From assembly GCA_038120295.1 (NCBI GenBank), contig JAYOLL010000001.1, forward strand, positions 124,001-188,000: DNA of 64,000 bases, given 5' to 3'. Each line of letters begins with the position of its first letter. Position 1 is the first letter of the stretch. The notes beneath the pieces were generated by a model. The model was not told where the DNA came from. It did no database searches and was given only the letters and a program-made list of their open reading frames with translations. This DNA is from JAYOEY01 sp038120295 (GTDB lineage Bacteria; Pseudomonadota; Alphaproteobacteria; MPNO01; UBA2964). Positions 50,917 to 59,477 of the stretch are shown one piece after another. The translations under genes were made by a program, and so were the position numbers.

Positions 50917-52145
50917 CGCACGAATTCGAGGGCAAACCCGTCGAGAGCGACGTTGTCGCGGATCGGCATCGCCTTCGATTTCTCCCAGGCTTCTTCCGGT
51001 GTGGTCGAGGCCTCCAGCTCCCTGAGACGCGGGAACACTTCCTTGGCATAGAGCTCCATCGACCGTTCCGTTTCGGCGTGATCCAGCCAGCCGGCCTGAC
51101 CCATCATCAGCATGTTGCCGAAGCCGCCGCTGTACTCCCAGAACGATTTGATCTGTTCGTAGACCTGATCCGGTGTCCCGGCGAAGACGTTGCCGCGCGC
51201 GATCTGGTCGTCGAGCTGGGCCGTCAGCGGAATGCCGGCTCCACCGCGTGCGCCGCGCATGATCTGCGCCGCGACCTTCGGGGGATGATAACCTGGCGGA
51301 TTGGACCAGTAGGGCGGCACCTTGTTGGCGGACATGTACCAGAGAAGCTTCTCCGCGCCCTCGCGCGCCTTTGCCTCGTCGTCGGCTACATAGACCAGAC
51401 CGAGATAGGCGAGACGGTCGAACGGCGCGTGCTCGCCATGCATCTTGAGGTAATCCTCGCGATACCCATCAAAAATTTCGCGGATACGGGGGTAGCCGGC
51501 GAGGAACACTGCACCGACATGCTTGTGCTGCGCGACCGGCGGCGTGCTGGTGCGACCGCCCATCGTGATCCAGACCGGCGGGTGCGGCTCCTGGTAGGGC
51601 CGCGGCCAGATATTGATCTGGCGGCCGTGGAACCAGCGACCTTCGAAATTGAACGGTCCGTCATGGGTGGTCCAGGCCTTCATGATCATGTCATGGGCTT
51701 CCCAGACGCGCTGGCTGCCACGCAGCGGCGACCGGTTGGCGGGCTGCGCCTCGTAGGGTACGCCGCGGACAAGGCCGCAATCGAGGCGCCCTTTCGACAA
51801 CACATCGATCATTGCCATTTCCTCCGCGACCCGGACCGGGTTGCGGCGGTTGGACACAGGGTTGCCAAGGATCAGGAGCCGCGCGGTCTTGGTTTCGCGT
51901 GCGAGCACGGCGAGCATAAGCGGCGCTGCCGGGACCATGCAGGTGATGGTCTGGTGATGCTCGTTGTTCATGATGTCGAGGCCTTTTTCCTCGGCCATGC
52001 ACCACAGATCGAGATACCAGTTATAGAGTTCGTGGGCCCTTTGCGGGTCGCAGTGCGAATTGGGCAGGTTGACGCGAACCGACTCGATCTCTTCCAGCGG
52101 CGGAATGTCCGGATAGCAGTCCTCGGTAAACCAGTATGTCCTCAT
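50913..52145 (-). CDS. Luciferase-like (LLM class) flavin-dependent monooxygenase
   Basis: A 410-residue TIM-barrel LLM flavoprotein. Typical pieces are NEHHQT, LILGNPVSNRRNPVRVAEEMAMIDVLSKGRL and PHPPVWITMGGRTSTPPVAQHKH. It needs reduced FMN from a reductase that is not adjacent. Members cleave C-S or C-N bonds or oxidise ring compounds. Its ATG overlaps the hydrolase TGA in an ATGA arrangement, so the two are coupled. Confidence 0.88.
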   Translation of the reverse strand: MRTYWFTEDCYPDIPPLEEIESVRVNLPNSHCDPQRAHELYNWYLDLWCMAEEKGLDIMNNEHHQTITCMVPAAPLMLAVLARETKTARLLILGNPVSNRRNPVRVAEEMAMIDVLSKGRLDCGLVRGVPYEAQPANRSPLRGSQRVWEAHDMIMKAWTTHDGPFNFEGRWFHGRQINIWPRPYQEPHPPVWITMGGRTSTPPVAQHKHVGAVFLAGYPRIREIFDGYREDYLKMHGEHAPFDRLAYLGLVYVADDEAKAREGAEKLLWYMSANKVPPYWSNPPGYHPPKVAAQIMRGARGGAGIPLTAQLDDQIARGNVFAGTPDQVYEQIKSFWEYSGGFGNMLMMGQAGWLDHAETERSMELYAKEVFPRLRELEASTTPEEAWEKSKAMPIRDNVALDGFALEFVR

Positions 52146-52930
52146 GACGCTGCTCCTTCTCCAACAAACTGCGTTACTGCCTGCACGAATTTTTCCGGCT
52201 GTTCGCCCTGCGGCGAATGGCCGGCTTCCGGTATTTCGACGAATTTTGCGCCCGGGATCAGCGCTGCGTACTTGCGCCCGTAATCCGGCGGCACCAGCCC
52301 GTCGCTCGCGCCCCAGATCAGCAGGGTCGGGATGTCGATCCGGTGGAGCCAGTGGCGCAGCTTCGGATTGTGCATGTAGGGCTCCCAGGTATAGAGCGCC
52401 AGCGCGATCCTATTGCCAGCCATCATTTCCATCTGCTCGTCTGTCATGTCGGCGGGGTCGGGCGCCTTTGATGCGTCGTGCCACATAATTTGCGCCAGCT
52501 TGTCTCCCGGCAGGCCGAATACGTCGGCGATGTCGCGGTCGGTCGGTCCGCCATGCTTCACGCCTACCGCATCGACCAGGATCAGGCGCGAGAATTTCTC
52601 ACAGGAAATCGAGGCGAGTTCCGCCGCCAGCCATCCTCCCATGGAAAACCCGATAAGGATGGCGTTATCGATGTCTATCGCATCCAGAACATCCAGATAG
52701 AAATGGACGAGGTCCGACATTCCGTCGAAATGGTCAGGCGCAGGCGTACCGTTGTAACCAGGGTGAACCGGCGAAATGAGTTCGTAATTCTCAGCCAGCG
52801 CGTCCGCGAACGGCAGGTTGATGACCGGCCCGCCGCCGCCATGCAGTAGCAGAATCTGTTGTCCTGACCCTTTGCGGGACACGGTGATCTTGCCCTGCGG
52901 AAGATCGAGGGTTTCGGTGGTTGCGTCCAT
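52142..52930 (-). CDS. Alpha/beta-hydrolase paired with the luciferase-like gene
   Basis: A 262-residue hydrolase. HGGGGPVINLPFAD is the oxyanion region, IGFSMGGWLA the nucleophile elbow (Ser at about 96) and EAGHSPQGEQPEKF the His region. This pattern is close to C-C bond hydrolases and haloperoxidase-like enzymes. The stop overlaps the LLM gene start (ATGA), indicating a stepwise pathway of monooxygenation and hydrolysis. The molybdenum hydroxylase gene ends 54 bases upstream on the same strand. Confidence 0.86.
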   Translation of the reverse strand: MDATTETLDLPQGKITVSRKGSGQQILLLHGGGGPVINLPFADALAENYELISPVHPGYNGTPAPDHFDGMSDLVHFYLDVLDAIDIDNAILIGFSMGGWLAAELASISCEKFSRLILVDAVGVKHGGPTDRDIADVFGLPGDKLAQIMWHDASKAPDPADMTDEQMEMMAGNRIALALYTWEPYMHNPKLRHWLHRIDIPTLLIWGASDGLVPPDYGRKYAALIPGAKFVEIPEAGHSPQGEQPEKFVQAVTQFVGEGAAS

Positions 52931-52984
52931 TGTGTTTTCCGTTTCGCTTTTAGTCTTTTAGGGATTGTCTACCACAGGCGTTCG

Positions 52985-55333
52985 TCAGCCGCGACCCTGC
53001 GCCTGCTGAATTGCCTGCCAGATGTTGAAGGGCGTTGCCGGCATCTCGACATCGTCGACCCCCAGAGGCCTGAGCGCGTCGGCAACGGCGTTCAGGATAG
53101 CGCCCGGCGCCGGTGTCGTTCCGGCTTCGCCGCCCGAACGAATGCCGAGCGGGTTGGTCGGCGACAGCATTTCGTGCACACCGGTCCGGAAGCTGGGCAT
53201 GTCGGCGGCGTGGGGCATGGCGTAATCCATCAGCGAGGCCGTCAGCACCTGCCCGGAGTCCGGATCGAACACAAAATCTTCCAGCATCGCCTCGCCAGCG
53301 CCCTGCACGATGCCGCCATGGATCTGTCCGTCGAGGATCACCGGGTTGATGACCCGGCCGACATCGTCGACGCAGCCATAGCGATCGAGCGAAATCTCCC
53401 CGGTGTCGGGGTCTATTTCGACTTCGCAGATATGCGCGCCGTACGGGAAGGCCGGGGTGTGCATAATGTTTTCCGCCTCGGAATTGAGCCCGCCCTGCAG
53501 GTCCTCCGGTAAATCGTCGCGCGTGGCGGCCTCGGTGGCGAGGTCGAAGATGCCGATTGACCGGTCCGTGCCCGAGATGGTGAAAGTCCCGTCGGCAAAA
53601 TCGATGTCGTCGGGGGCAGCCTCCAATACATGGGCGGCCAACCGCTTTCCCTTGTCGATCAGGATATCGCCCGCCATGACGATCACCGTTCCGGCCATCC
53701 GCATTGACCGGCCCGAATGCGATCCGCCGCCGACCTTGACGAAATCTGTATCGCCCTGCAGCAGTTCGACGGTCTCGAAAGGCACGCCGAGCCATTCGGC
53801 GGCGACCTGGCAAAAGCTGGTTTCGTGACCCTGGCCGCTCGACTGTGTACCGATCACGACCTCGACGCGTTTCTCGTCGCCGATCACGTCGATTTCCGCC
53901 CGTTCGCGCGGTGCACCGGTGGAACTTTCGACATAGGTGGCGTAGCCGATGCCGCGTAACAGCCCCCTGGCTTCCGACTCCGCCTTGCGGGCGGCATATC
54001 CGCTCTCTTCCGTCAGCTCAAGCGCCCGGTCGAGCGTGACGTGATATTCGCCGCTGTCGTAGGTCATGCCGAGCGGGCTGTCGAACGGCATGGCGTCGGC
54101 GGGCACAAGGTTGCGCCGACGCAGCTCGACGCGCTCGATGCCGGTCTCCGCGGCCGCGCAATCGACCAGCCGTTCGAGCGCGTAGATAACCTCTGGCCGG
54201 CCAGCGCTGCGATAAGGGTTGGTCGGTACGGTATGGCTGAAAACGCCGCGCGCCCGGACGCAGGCGTAAGGAATGTTATAGGGCCCAGTCACCAGCTCCG
54301 CGCCCTTCGAAAGGGGCGTAAAGGACAGGGTATAGGCGCCGATATTCGAAATATTGTCGGCTCGCATGGCGAGAAAATTCCCATTCCCGTCAAGCGCCAG
54401 TTCCAGCGAGGTGACGAGATCGCGCCCCTGAAAATCGGTCAGGAAGCATTCGGTGCGGGTGGTGGTGTTCTTGACCGGGCGCCCAATTCGTTTCGCAGCC
54501 CACATAACCAGCGGGTATTCGGGGAAAAGCCGGTTTCGGGTGCCGAAATTGCCCCCGACATCCTGCGTCACGACTCTTACCTGGTCATCCTTCACACCGA
54601 ATATCTTGACCAGTTCGACCTTGTAGCGCACCGCGCCGCCGCCCCCTGCATAAAGCGTGTATTTGCCAGACGCCGGGTCATAGTCGCCGACGCCGGCGCG
54701 CGGCTCCATCGGAACGCCGGTGTTGCGCGTGATGCGAAACGTCCGCCGCGTGATGTGATGGGCCTGCTCGAACGCCTTGTCGGTGTTCTCGCAATCGCCG
54801 AACTGCGTGTCGAGGCAGACATTGCCGTCTGCCTCGTCCCAGACTTTAGGTGCCTCGGGCAGGGTGGCGGCGACGGTGCCGGTTACGGCAGGAAGCGGCT
54901 CGTAATCGACCACGACCAGTTCCGCCGCGTCCTGGGCGATCGCGTGCGATTCCGCGATCACCATGGCGACCGCCTCGCCCGCGAAGCGCGGTCGTTCTGC
55001 CGCGAGCGGGTAGTTCAGCCCGAGATAGACTTTCTGCCATTTCTCCAAAGTCATTCCCAGACCGTCATGACCCGACGGGATCGGGCTGTGCGGGATCGGC
55101 TGTAGCCCGTCGTCCAGCCAGTCCTTGCCGGTCAGAACGTCGATTACGCCTGGGTGGGCTCTGGCGGCGGTAGCATCGATTGACCGGATATTCGCGCAGG
55201 CGTGAGGCGAGCGGACCATGACGGCATAGGCCTGGCCGGGCAGGTTGATATCGTCGCTGTACCGGCCCCTGCCGTTAAGCAGCCTGTCGTCCTCGTTGCG
55301 CAGGAGAGGTTGTCCAATAACGCCGTCCGGCAT
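52985..55333 (-). CDS. Molybdenum hydroxylase large subunit (xanthine/aldehyde/CO dehydrogenase family)
   Basis: A 782-residue molybdopterin-binding subunit. EDDRLLNGRGRYSDDI at the N terminus, VTQDVGGNFGTRNRL, and the catalytic Glu region GGEAGTTPAPGAILNAVADAL at the C terminus. No CO-dehydrogenase-specific Cys loop is evident. The [2Fe-2S] small subunit and FAD medium subunit are not adjacent, which is unusual. It likely hydroxylates an N-heterocycle or aldehyde. Upstream of the hydrolase/LLM pair on the same strand. Signal peptide absent. Confidence 0.88.
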   Translation of the reverse strand: MPDGVIGQPLLRNEDDRLLNGRGRYSDDINLPGQAYAVMVRSPHACANIRSIDATAARAHPGVIDVLTGKDWLDDGLQPIPHSPIPSGHDGLGMTLEKWQKVYLGLNYPLAAERPRFAGEAVAMVIAESHAIAQDAAELVVVDYEPLPAVTGTVAATLPEAPKVWDEADGNVCLDTQFGDCENTDKAFEQAHHITRRTFRITRNTGVPMEPRAGVGDYDPASGKYTLYAGGGGAVRYKVELVKIFGVKDDQVRVVTQDVGGNFGTRNRLFPEYPLVMWAAKRIGRPVKNTTTRTECFLTDFQGRDLVTSLELALDGNGNFLAMRADNISNIGAYTLSFTPLSKGAELVTGPYNIPYACVRARGVFSHTVPTNPYRSAGRPEVIYALERLVDCAAAETGIERVELRRRNLVPADAMPFDSPLGMTYDSGEYHVTLDRALELTEESGYAARKAESEARGLLRGIGYATYVESSTGAPRERAEIDVIGDEKRVEVVIGTQSSGQGHETSFCQVAAEWLGVPFETVELLQGDTDFVKVGGGSHSGRSMRMAGTVIVMAGDILIDKGKRLAAHVLEAAPDDIDFADGTFTISGTDRSIGIFDLATEAATRDDLPEDLQGGLNSEAENIMHTPAFPYGAHICEVEIDPDTGEISLDRYGCVDDVGRVINPVILDGQIHGGIVQGAGEAMLEDFVFDPDSGQVLTASLMDYAMPHAADMPSFRTGVHEMLSPTNPLGIRSGGEAGTTPAPGAILNAVADALRPLGVDDVEMPATPFNIWQAIQQAQGRG

Positions 55334-55414
55334 GTTCGTCCCCGAATTATTGTCTGTTCAAAGGCTACGCTACGACGGGCCCTCAAATGCGGCAAGGGCG
55401 AGGGGAGGGAGTGT

Positions 55415-56086
55415 TCAGGTGCGGGGTTGATCATCGCCCGGGGAAAGGGAAAGCCGTCCGTCCGATTCCCGCGCTACGCCGTCACGCGCGAGAGAAAGCT
55501 GTTCCCTGCCGCGAAACCGCCGCCACAGATTTCGGAGCCCATTGACAATTTTGGGCAGCGCCCAGATCGCGAACGCGACGAACAGGCCGAACAGGATCAG
55601 GAACCCGACCGGGTTAAAGACGGCCAGCAGGATGCCGCCGATCGACAGCCCGTCCTCGGTAACGGATGCGCCCCAGTTGGAGAAGGGTTCCGGCGAGGTG
55701 TTGATGACCAGCCGGCTGCCGGCTTTTACAGCATGGGTCGCCGCTGCGATGCCGCCTCCCAGCAGGAAGGCGAGCGCCTGCGCCTCGATTCCGACCTCGC
55801 CCATCGCCGTCGCCGCGAGGATGGCGCCTGCGGGAATTCGGATAAAGCTGTGAACGGCATCCCAGGTGGAATCGATACCCGGCAGCTTGTCGGTAAAGAA
55901 TTCGACGCAATAGAGGAAACCGGCTACTGCGATCATGGCGGGGTGGGCAAGTACCTGCATGTCAGGCGGCAGGTCGACCTGGCCGGTGACGCCCAGCAGT
56001 CCCAGGGTTGCGCAGGCGGCGTAGAGGTTAAGTCCGCTAGCCCAGGCAGCTCCCAGCGCCAGCGTCATCAGGGCGGAAATTTCCAT
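55415..56086 (-). CDS. DUF4126 membrane protein
   Basis: A 223-residue membrane protein with the DUF4126 pattern: MTLALGAAWASGLNLYAACATLGLLG, then FVVEFF-like GFLYCVEFFTDKLPGIDSTWDAVHSFIR, alternating spans to FLILFGLFVAFAIW, and a basic, polar C-terminal tail. The family has no known biochemical function. It lies between the molybdenum hydroxylase and the divergent gloA with no sign of operon coupling. Confidence 0.83.
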   Translation of the reverse strand: MEISALMTLALGAAWASGLNLYAACATLGLLGVTGQVDLPPDMQVLAHPAMIAVAGFLYCVEFFTDKLPGIDSTWDAVHSFIRIPAGAILAATAMGEVGIEAQALAFLLGGGIAAATHAVKAGSRLVINTSPEPFSNWGASVTEDGLSIGGILLAVFNPVGFLILFGLFVAFAIWALPKIVNGLRNLWRRFRGREQLSLARDGVARESDGRLSLSPGDDQPRT

Positions 56087-56189
56087 CCCTCAAGATTTGT
56101 GGATTAATTGTCCCGATTCAAGGGGATTGAGGTTTCGCGTCCGTCTCGACGTCAATAAACTTTCCTGACTGTCAAACAGGGAGAGGACA

Positions 56190-56594
56190 ATGGCTGGAGA
56201 CATGCGCATCCGACATACGATGCTGCGGGTGGCCGATCTGGAGCGGTCGGTGGAGTTCTACACGACGCTGCTCGGCATGACCGACATGCGCCGCCGCGTC
56301 AGCGACGAACGCGGCGAGTCGGTCGCCTATGTCGGCTACGGCGACGACGAGGATTCGACCCATGCGCTGGAAATCGTTCAGGAGCATGAGCCTCCGGGCG
56401 AGTACACCCATGGCAATACCTACGGTCATATCGCTCTGGGGGTGCCCGATGTGGACGGGCTGGCGGCGAAGCTGAAGGCGGCGGGCGTCAAGTTCACGCT
56501 GGAGCCGCGCAACGTGAGGCCCGGCTCGCCGAACAAAATGGCGTTCTGTCTCGATCCCGACGGGTACGAAATCGAGCTGACCGAGAAGCACTGA
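56190..56594 (+). CDS. gloA: Lactoylglutathione lyase (glyoxalase I)
   Basis: A 134-residue metal-dependent glyoxalase converting the methylglyoxal-glutathione hemithioacetal. RHTMLRVADLERSVEFYTTLLGM, a middle EIVQEHE, GHIALGV and the C-terminal EIELTEK supply the His-Glu-His-Glu metal set of E. coli GloA. ATG 56190 follows GGGAGAGG. Downstream by 38 bases is a UbiD-family gene, so it may have a pathway role rather than general detoxification. Confidence 0.9.
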   Translation: MAGDMRIRHTMLRVADLERSVEFYTTLLGMTDMRRRVSDERGESVAYVGYGDDEDSTHALEIVQEHEPPGEYTHGNTYGHIALGVPDVDGLAAKLKAAGVKFTLEPRNVRPGSPNKMAFCLDPDGYEIELTEKH

Positions 56595-56632
56595 AAAACG
56601 TCCGGACTGGCGCTGGAAAAAGGAGAACTTTA

Positions 56633-58132
56633 ATGGCTACGAATTCTGCAAATGCTCTCAGCAATCTGAAAGCCTCGCTGCCCTATCGCGACCTTCGTGA
56701 ATGGCTAATCGAAGCGGAAAAGCTGGGAGAGGTCGTTGTCGCCCGCGGATTCGATACGGACGAAGAAATCGGCGCCGCTACGGAGCTGGTAATGCACCCC
56801 GACGAGGCCCCCTGCGTCGTCTTCGACGAGATCAAAGGGCATGAGAAAGGGTTCCGGGTTCTCGTCAATTTCTTCGCCGGAAAGCGCAAGAACATGACGC
56901 TTGGCTTTCCCACGGATCTCGACAAGGTCGAGCTTTCCGAAGCCTATTACCGTCACCAGGTAAAGGGTTTCGAACCGATTCCTCATGAGATCGTCGAGAA
57001 CGGTCCGGTATTCGAGAATATCATCGAGGGCGACGACGTGGATCTGGGGATTTTCCCCACCCCGCTCTGGCATAAACCCGATGGCGGGCGCTATATCGGA
57101 ACGGGTTCGTACAACGTCACCAGGGATCCCGAGACGGACTGGCTGAATGTCGGTACCTACCGTGTCATGATCCAGGACAGGAACCATGTCGGGTTCTATA
57201 TTTCGCCCGGCAAGCACGGTCGTGTGCACCGAGACAAGTGGTTCGCGCGCGGCGAGAAAATGCCGTCGGTGGTGGTTATCGGTGGGGACCCGATGACGTT
57301 CCTGAACGGTTGCACCGAGATGCCTCCGGGCGTCTGCGAATTCGACGTGGTGGGCGCAATGCGCGGCGAGGCGCTTAAATGCGTCAAAGGCAAGTACACC
57401 GGGCTGCCGTTTCCGGCCGATGCGGAGATCGTAATCGAGGGGTTCGTCGATCCCGACGACCAGCGCCGCGAAGGCCCGTTCGGCGAATGGACCGGATATT
57501 ACGCCTCCGACGAAAGGCCCGAACCTACCATGGAAGTGGCCGCCATTTACCACCGCAACAACCCGATCATGCTCGGGGCGCCGCCGCAGCGGCCGCCGGA
57601 CGAGCTGGCGCGCTACAGGTCGATCACGCGGTCGGCGATGCTGCGCGACAATATCGAGCGCGCCGGTGTGCCGGATGTAACGGCGGCCTGGGCGCATGAG
57701 GTCGGGAACGGGCGGATGCTCGTCGGTGTGTCCATCAAGCAGCGATACCCCGGCCACGCCATGCAGACCGGCCACGTAGCCGCAATGTGCCACCTGGGCG
57801 CCTATGCGGGCAAATACGTGTATGTGGTTGATGACGATGTCGACGTCTCGAACCTTGAGGAGCTGACCTGGGCGATGATCACCCGGTCCGATCCGGCGAC
57901 CTCCATCGACATTATTCATAATGCCTGGTCGACGCCGCTGGATCCGCGCATCCCGCCGGAAGACAGGGCGGCCGGAAATATGACGAACAGCCGGGCGATC
58001 ATCGACGCCTGTCGGCCCTTCCACTGGAAAGACCAGTTTCCGATGGTCAATGCGCCGTCGCCGGAAGAAGCCAGGAGCGCCCGCGAACGGTTCGGTTACC
58101 TGCTGGAAGGGAAGTCGTCGCCAGCCGAGTAG
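56633..58132 (+). CDS. UbiD-family prenyl-FMN decarboxylase, second copy
   Basis: A 499-residue UbiD-family enzyme. Arg177 in NVGTYRVMIQD and glutamates E280 and E285 in REGPFGEWTGYY fit the catalytic set. It lacks the C-terminal winged-helix segment of the copy at 27629. Sequence style (YIGTGSYNVTRDPETDW, PPQRPPDE) is close to aromatic-acid decarboxylases of the gallate or protocatechuate type. GGAGAA precedes ATG 56633. It probably belongs with gloA upstream and is convergent with a TauD-type gene. Confidence 0.9.
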   Translation: MATNSANALSNLKASLPYRDLREWLIEAEKLGEVVVARGFDTDEEIGAATELVMHPDEAPCVVFDEIKGHEKGFRVLVNFFAGKRKNMTLGFPTDLDKVELSEAYYRHQVKGFEPIPHEIVENGPVFENIIEGDDVDLGIFPTPLWHKPDGGRYIGTGSYNVTRDPETDWLNVGTYRVMIQDRNHVGFYISPGKHGRVHRDKWFARGEKMPSVVVIGGDPMTFLNGCTEMPPGVCEFDVVGAMRGEALKCVKGKYTGLPFPADAEIVIEGFVDPDDQRREGPFGEWTGYYASDERPEPTMEVAAIYHRNNPIMLGAPPQRPPDELARYRSITRSAMLRDNIERAGVPDVTAAWAHEVGNGRMLVGVSIKQRYPGHAMQTGHVAAMCHLGAYAGKYVYVVDDDVDVSNLEELTWAMITRSDPATSIDIIHNAWSTPLDPRIPPEDRAAGNMTNSRAIIDACRPFHWKDQFPMVNAPSPEEARSARERFGYLLEGKSSPAE

Positions 58133-58145
58133 CGCCCCGAAGGGA

Positions 58146-58161
58146 GCCCTGAAACCAGGGC
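58146..58161. terminator. Weak convergent hairpin
   Basis: GCCCTG and CAGGGC form a six-base stem with loop AAAC between the convergent UbiD and TauD-type genes. There is no U run on either side, so termination is only possible. Confidence 0.35.
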
Positions 58162-58165
58162 GGCG

Positions 58166-58984
58166 TCAGGCAGCGAGCACGGGGCTTTCGTCGAGGATCG
58201 TCATTCGGCGGAGAAGGCGGGTCTTGGCCGGGTCGTAATAGGTCCGCGAATGGGCGGTGCAGCGATTGTCCCACAGGACCAGGTCGCCGACCCGCCACTC
58301 ATGCTCGTAGACGTTTTCCGGCGCTTCCAGCGCATCGAATAAGGTGTTGAGCAGCGCGTCGCTCTCCGCCTGATCCATCCCGTCGATGCGCATCGTCATC
58401 TGACGGTTGACGAAAAGCCCCTTGCGGCCGGTTTCGGGGTGGGTGCGCACGATCGGGTGAGAGAATTGCGGCGCGGTCGGCTTGATTTCAGCGACCCGCA
58501 TGGTGGCGCTTTCCTCGTAATCGAAATAGTTGAGCGCGGTGCGTCCGACGAGCTTCGCTCTGGTTTCGTCGTCGAGCGCCGCGTATGCCGCCTCGCAATC
58601 GGCGAACCGCGTGTTACCGCCTTCATCCGGAATGACCATCGAATAGAGTGTGGAGGCCTTGCTGGGCCTTTCCGCGTAGCACTGGTCGATGTGATACATC
58701 ATCTCGCCGGCCTGTACGGCAGTGGTTTTGTCAGGCAGTTCCTCGTTGGCGACGAACAGGAATTTCGAATCCGATTTTTTCGATTTCAGACTCGCGATCT
58801 CGCCGAAATAGGAACAGAACCGCTGCTGCTCGTCTTCGGACAAATTGAGGCCGCGGACAGCGATGACCTTATGGTCGAGCCATGCCTGTTTCAGAGCGGC
58901 GAGCTCAGAATCGGAAAGCGGTTGCGATAGATCGATACCGGAAATCTCAGCCCCGAGGGTTTTGCCTAGCGATGTGGTTATCAT
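58166..58984 (-). CDS. TauD/TfdA dioxygenase, second copy
   Basis: A 272-residue Fe(II)/2-oxoglutarate dioxygenase. MYHIDQCYAERP supplies the HxD and DNRCTAHSRTYYDP the distal His, with RLLRRMTI carrying the co-substrate Arg. This is the TfdA/TauD proper, closer to the sulfonate and herbicide dioxygenases than the copy at 19536. Convergent with the UbiD gene. Upstream on the same strand is the DUF1330 remnant. Confidence 0.9.
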   Translation of the reverse strand: MITTSLGKTLGAEISGIDLSQPLSDSELAALKQAWLDHKVIAVRGLNLSEDEQQRFCSYFGEIASLKSKKSDSKFLFVANEELPDKTTAVQAGEMMYHIDQCYAERPSKASTLYSMVIPDEGGNTRFADCEAAYAALDDETRAKLVGRTALNYFDYEESATMRVAEIKPTAPQFSHPIVRTHPETGRKGLFVNRQMTMRIDGMDQAESDALLNTLFDALEAPENVYEHEWRVGDLVLWDNRCTAHSRTYYDPAKTRLLRRMTILDESPVLAA

Positions 58985-59018
58985 TTCGTTGCTCGCTCCA
59001 TATTCCCGATCTCGTCTC

Positions 59019-59186
59019 TCAGACGCCGTCCACCATTATCGCGTGGCCGCGCGCGCTGGCCAGCCGCAGTTTAATACATTCGGAATAGTCGGGCGAGTTG
59101 TACCAGGCCTTGAGCGCGATCACTCGTTTCGGATCCCAGTCGCCTTCGAGGCTCTCGCGGAACGCCTCAGGAATGAACCCAGTCAC
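59019..59186 (-). pseudogene. DUF1330 protein remnant
   Basis: A 55-residue open reading from GTG 59186 to TGA 59019 resembles the C-terminal half of DUF1330 proteins (LEGDWDPKRVI, then KAWYNSPDYSECIKLRLAS, HAIMVDGV). The N-terminal half is absent, and the usual strand between RV and the KAWY helix (about nine residues) is missing. Hence it is a decayed fragment, not a small intact gene. It lies between tRNA-Pro and the TauD-type gene, where a boundary of gained DNA may lie. Confidence 0.6.
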
Positions 59187-59268
59187 ATTATCTCGCGTTC
59201 ACGGCCAGGGGCGGCCTGTTTAAGGCCTCCGCCAAACCGTGGTTCGGGAATAAAATTACCGGAAAAAC

Positions 59269-59345
59269 TGGTCGGAGTGAGAGGATTTGAACCTCCGGCC
59301 CCTGCCTCCCGAAGACAGTGCTCTACCAGGCTGAGCTACACTCCG
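59269..59345 (-). tRNA. tRNA-Pro (anticodon CGG)
   Basis: Complete cloverleaf on the minus strand: acceptor CGGAGTG pairs with CACTCCG, anticodon stem CTGTC/GGCAG encloses TTCGGGA with CGG (plus-strand 59309-59311), and the T arm GGAGG-TTCAAAT-CCTCT closes with a pair mismatch only at one position. Discriminator A and an encoded CCA. Its 3' end points left into the accessory region. Confidence 0.96.
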
Positions 59346-59477
59346 ACCGGAGGGCGGTATATAGCGCCGCAGATCGCCTCCCGCAAGCGCTTACCGGTGC
59401 GAATCCCGAGGACGGCGACAGGACGCCCGCCCCTGCGCTAATCTGAGGGGGGTAGAGGGCAGCAAACTGGGATCGGT

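Noticed and set aside
52950..53813. A 287-residue minus-strand frame within the molybdenum hydroxylase gene.
   Set aside because: Same strand, other frame, arginine and histidine rich without motifs; the subunit frame is continuous.
36001..59000. CRISPR array or insertion sequence in the accessory part.
   Set aside because: No spaced direct repeats, transposase motifs or terminal repeats were seen.
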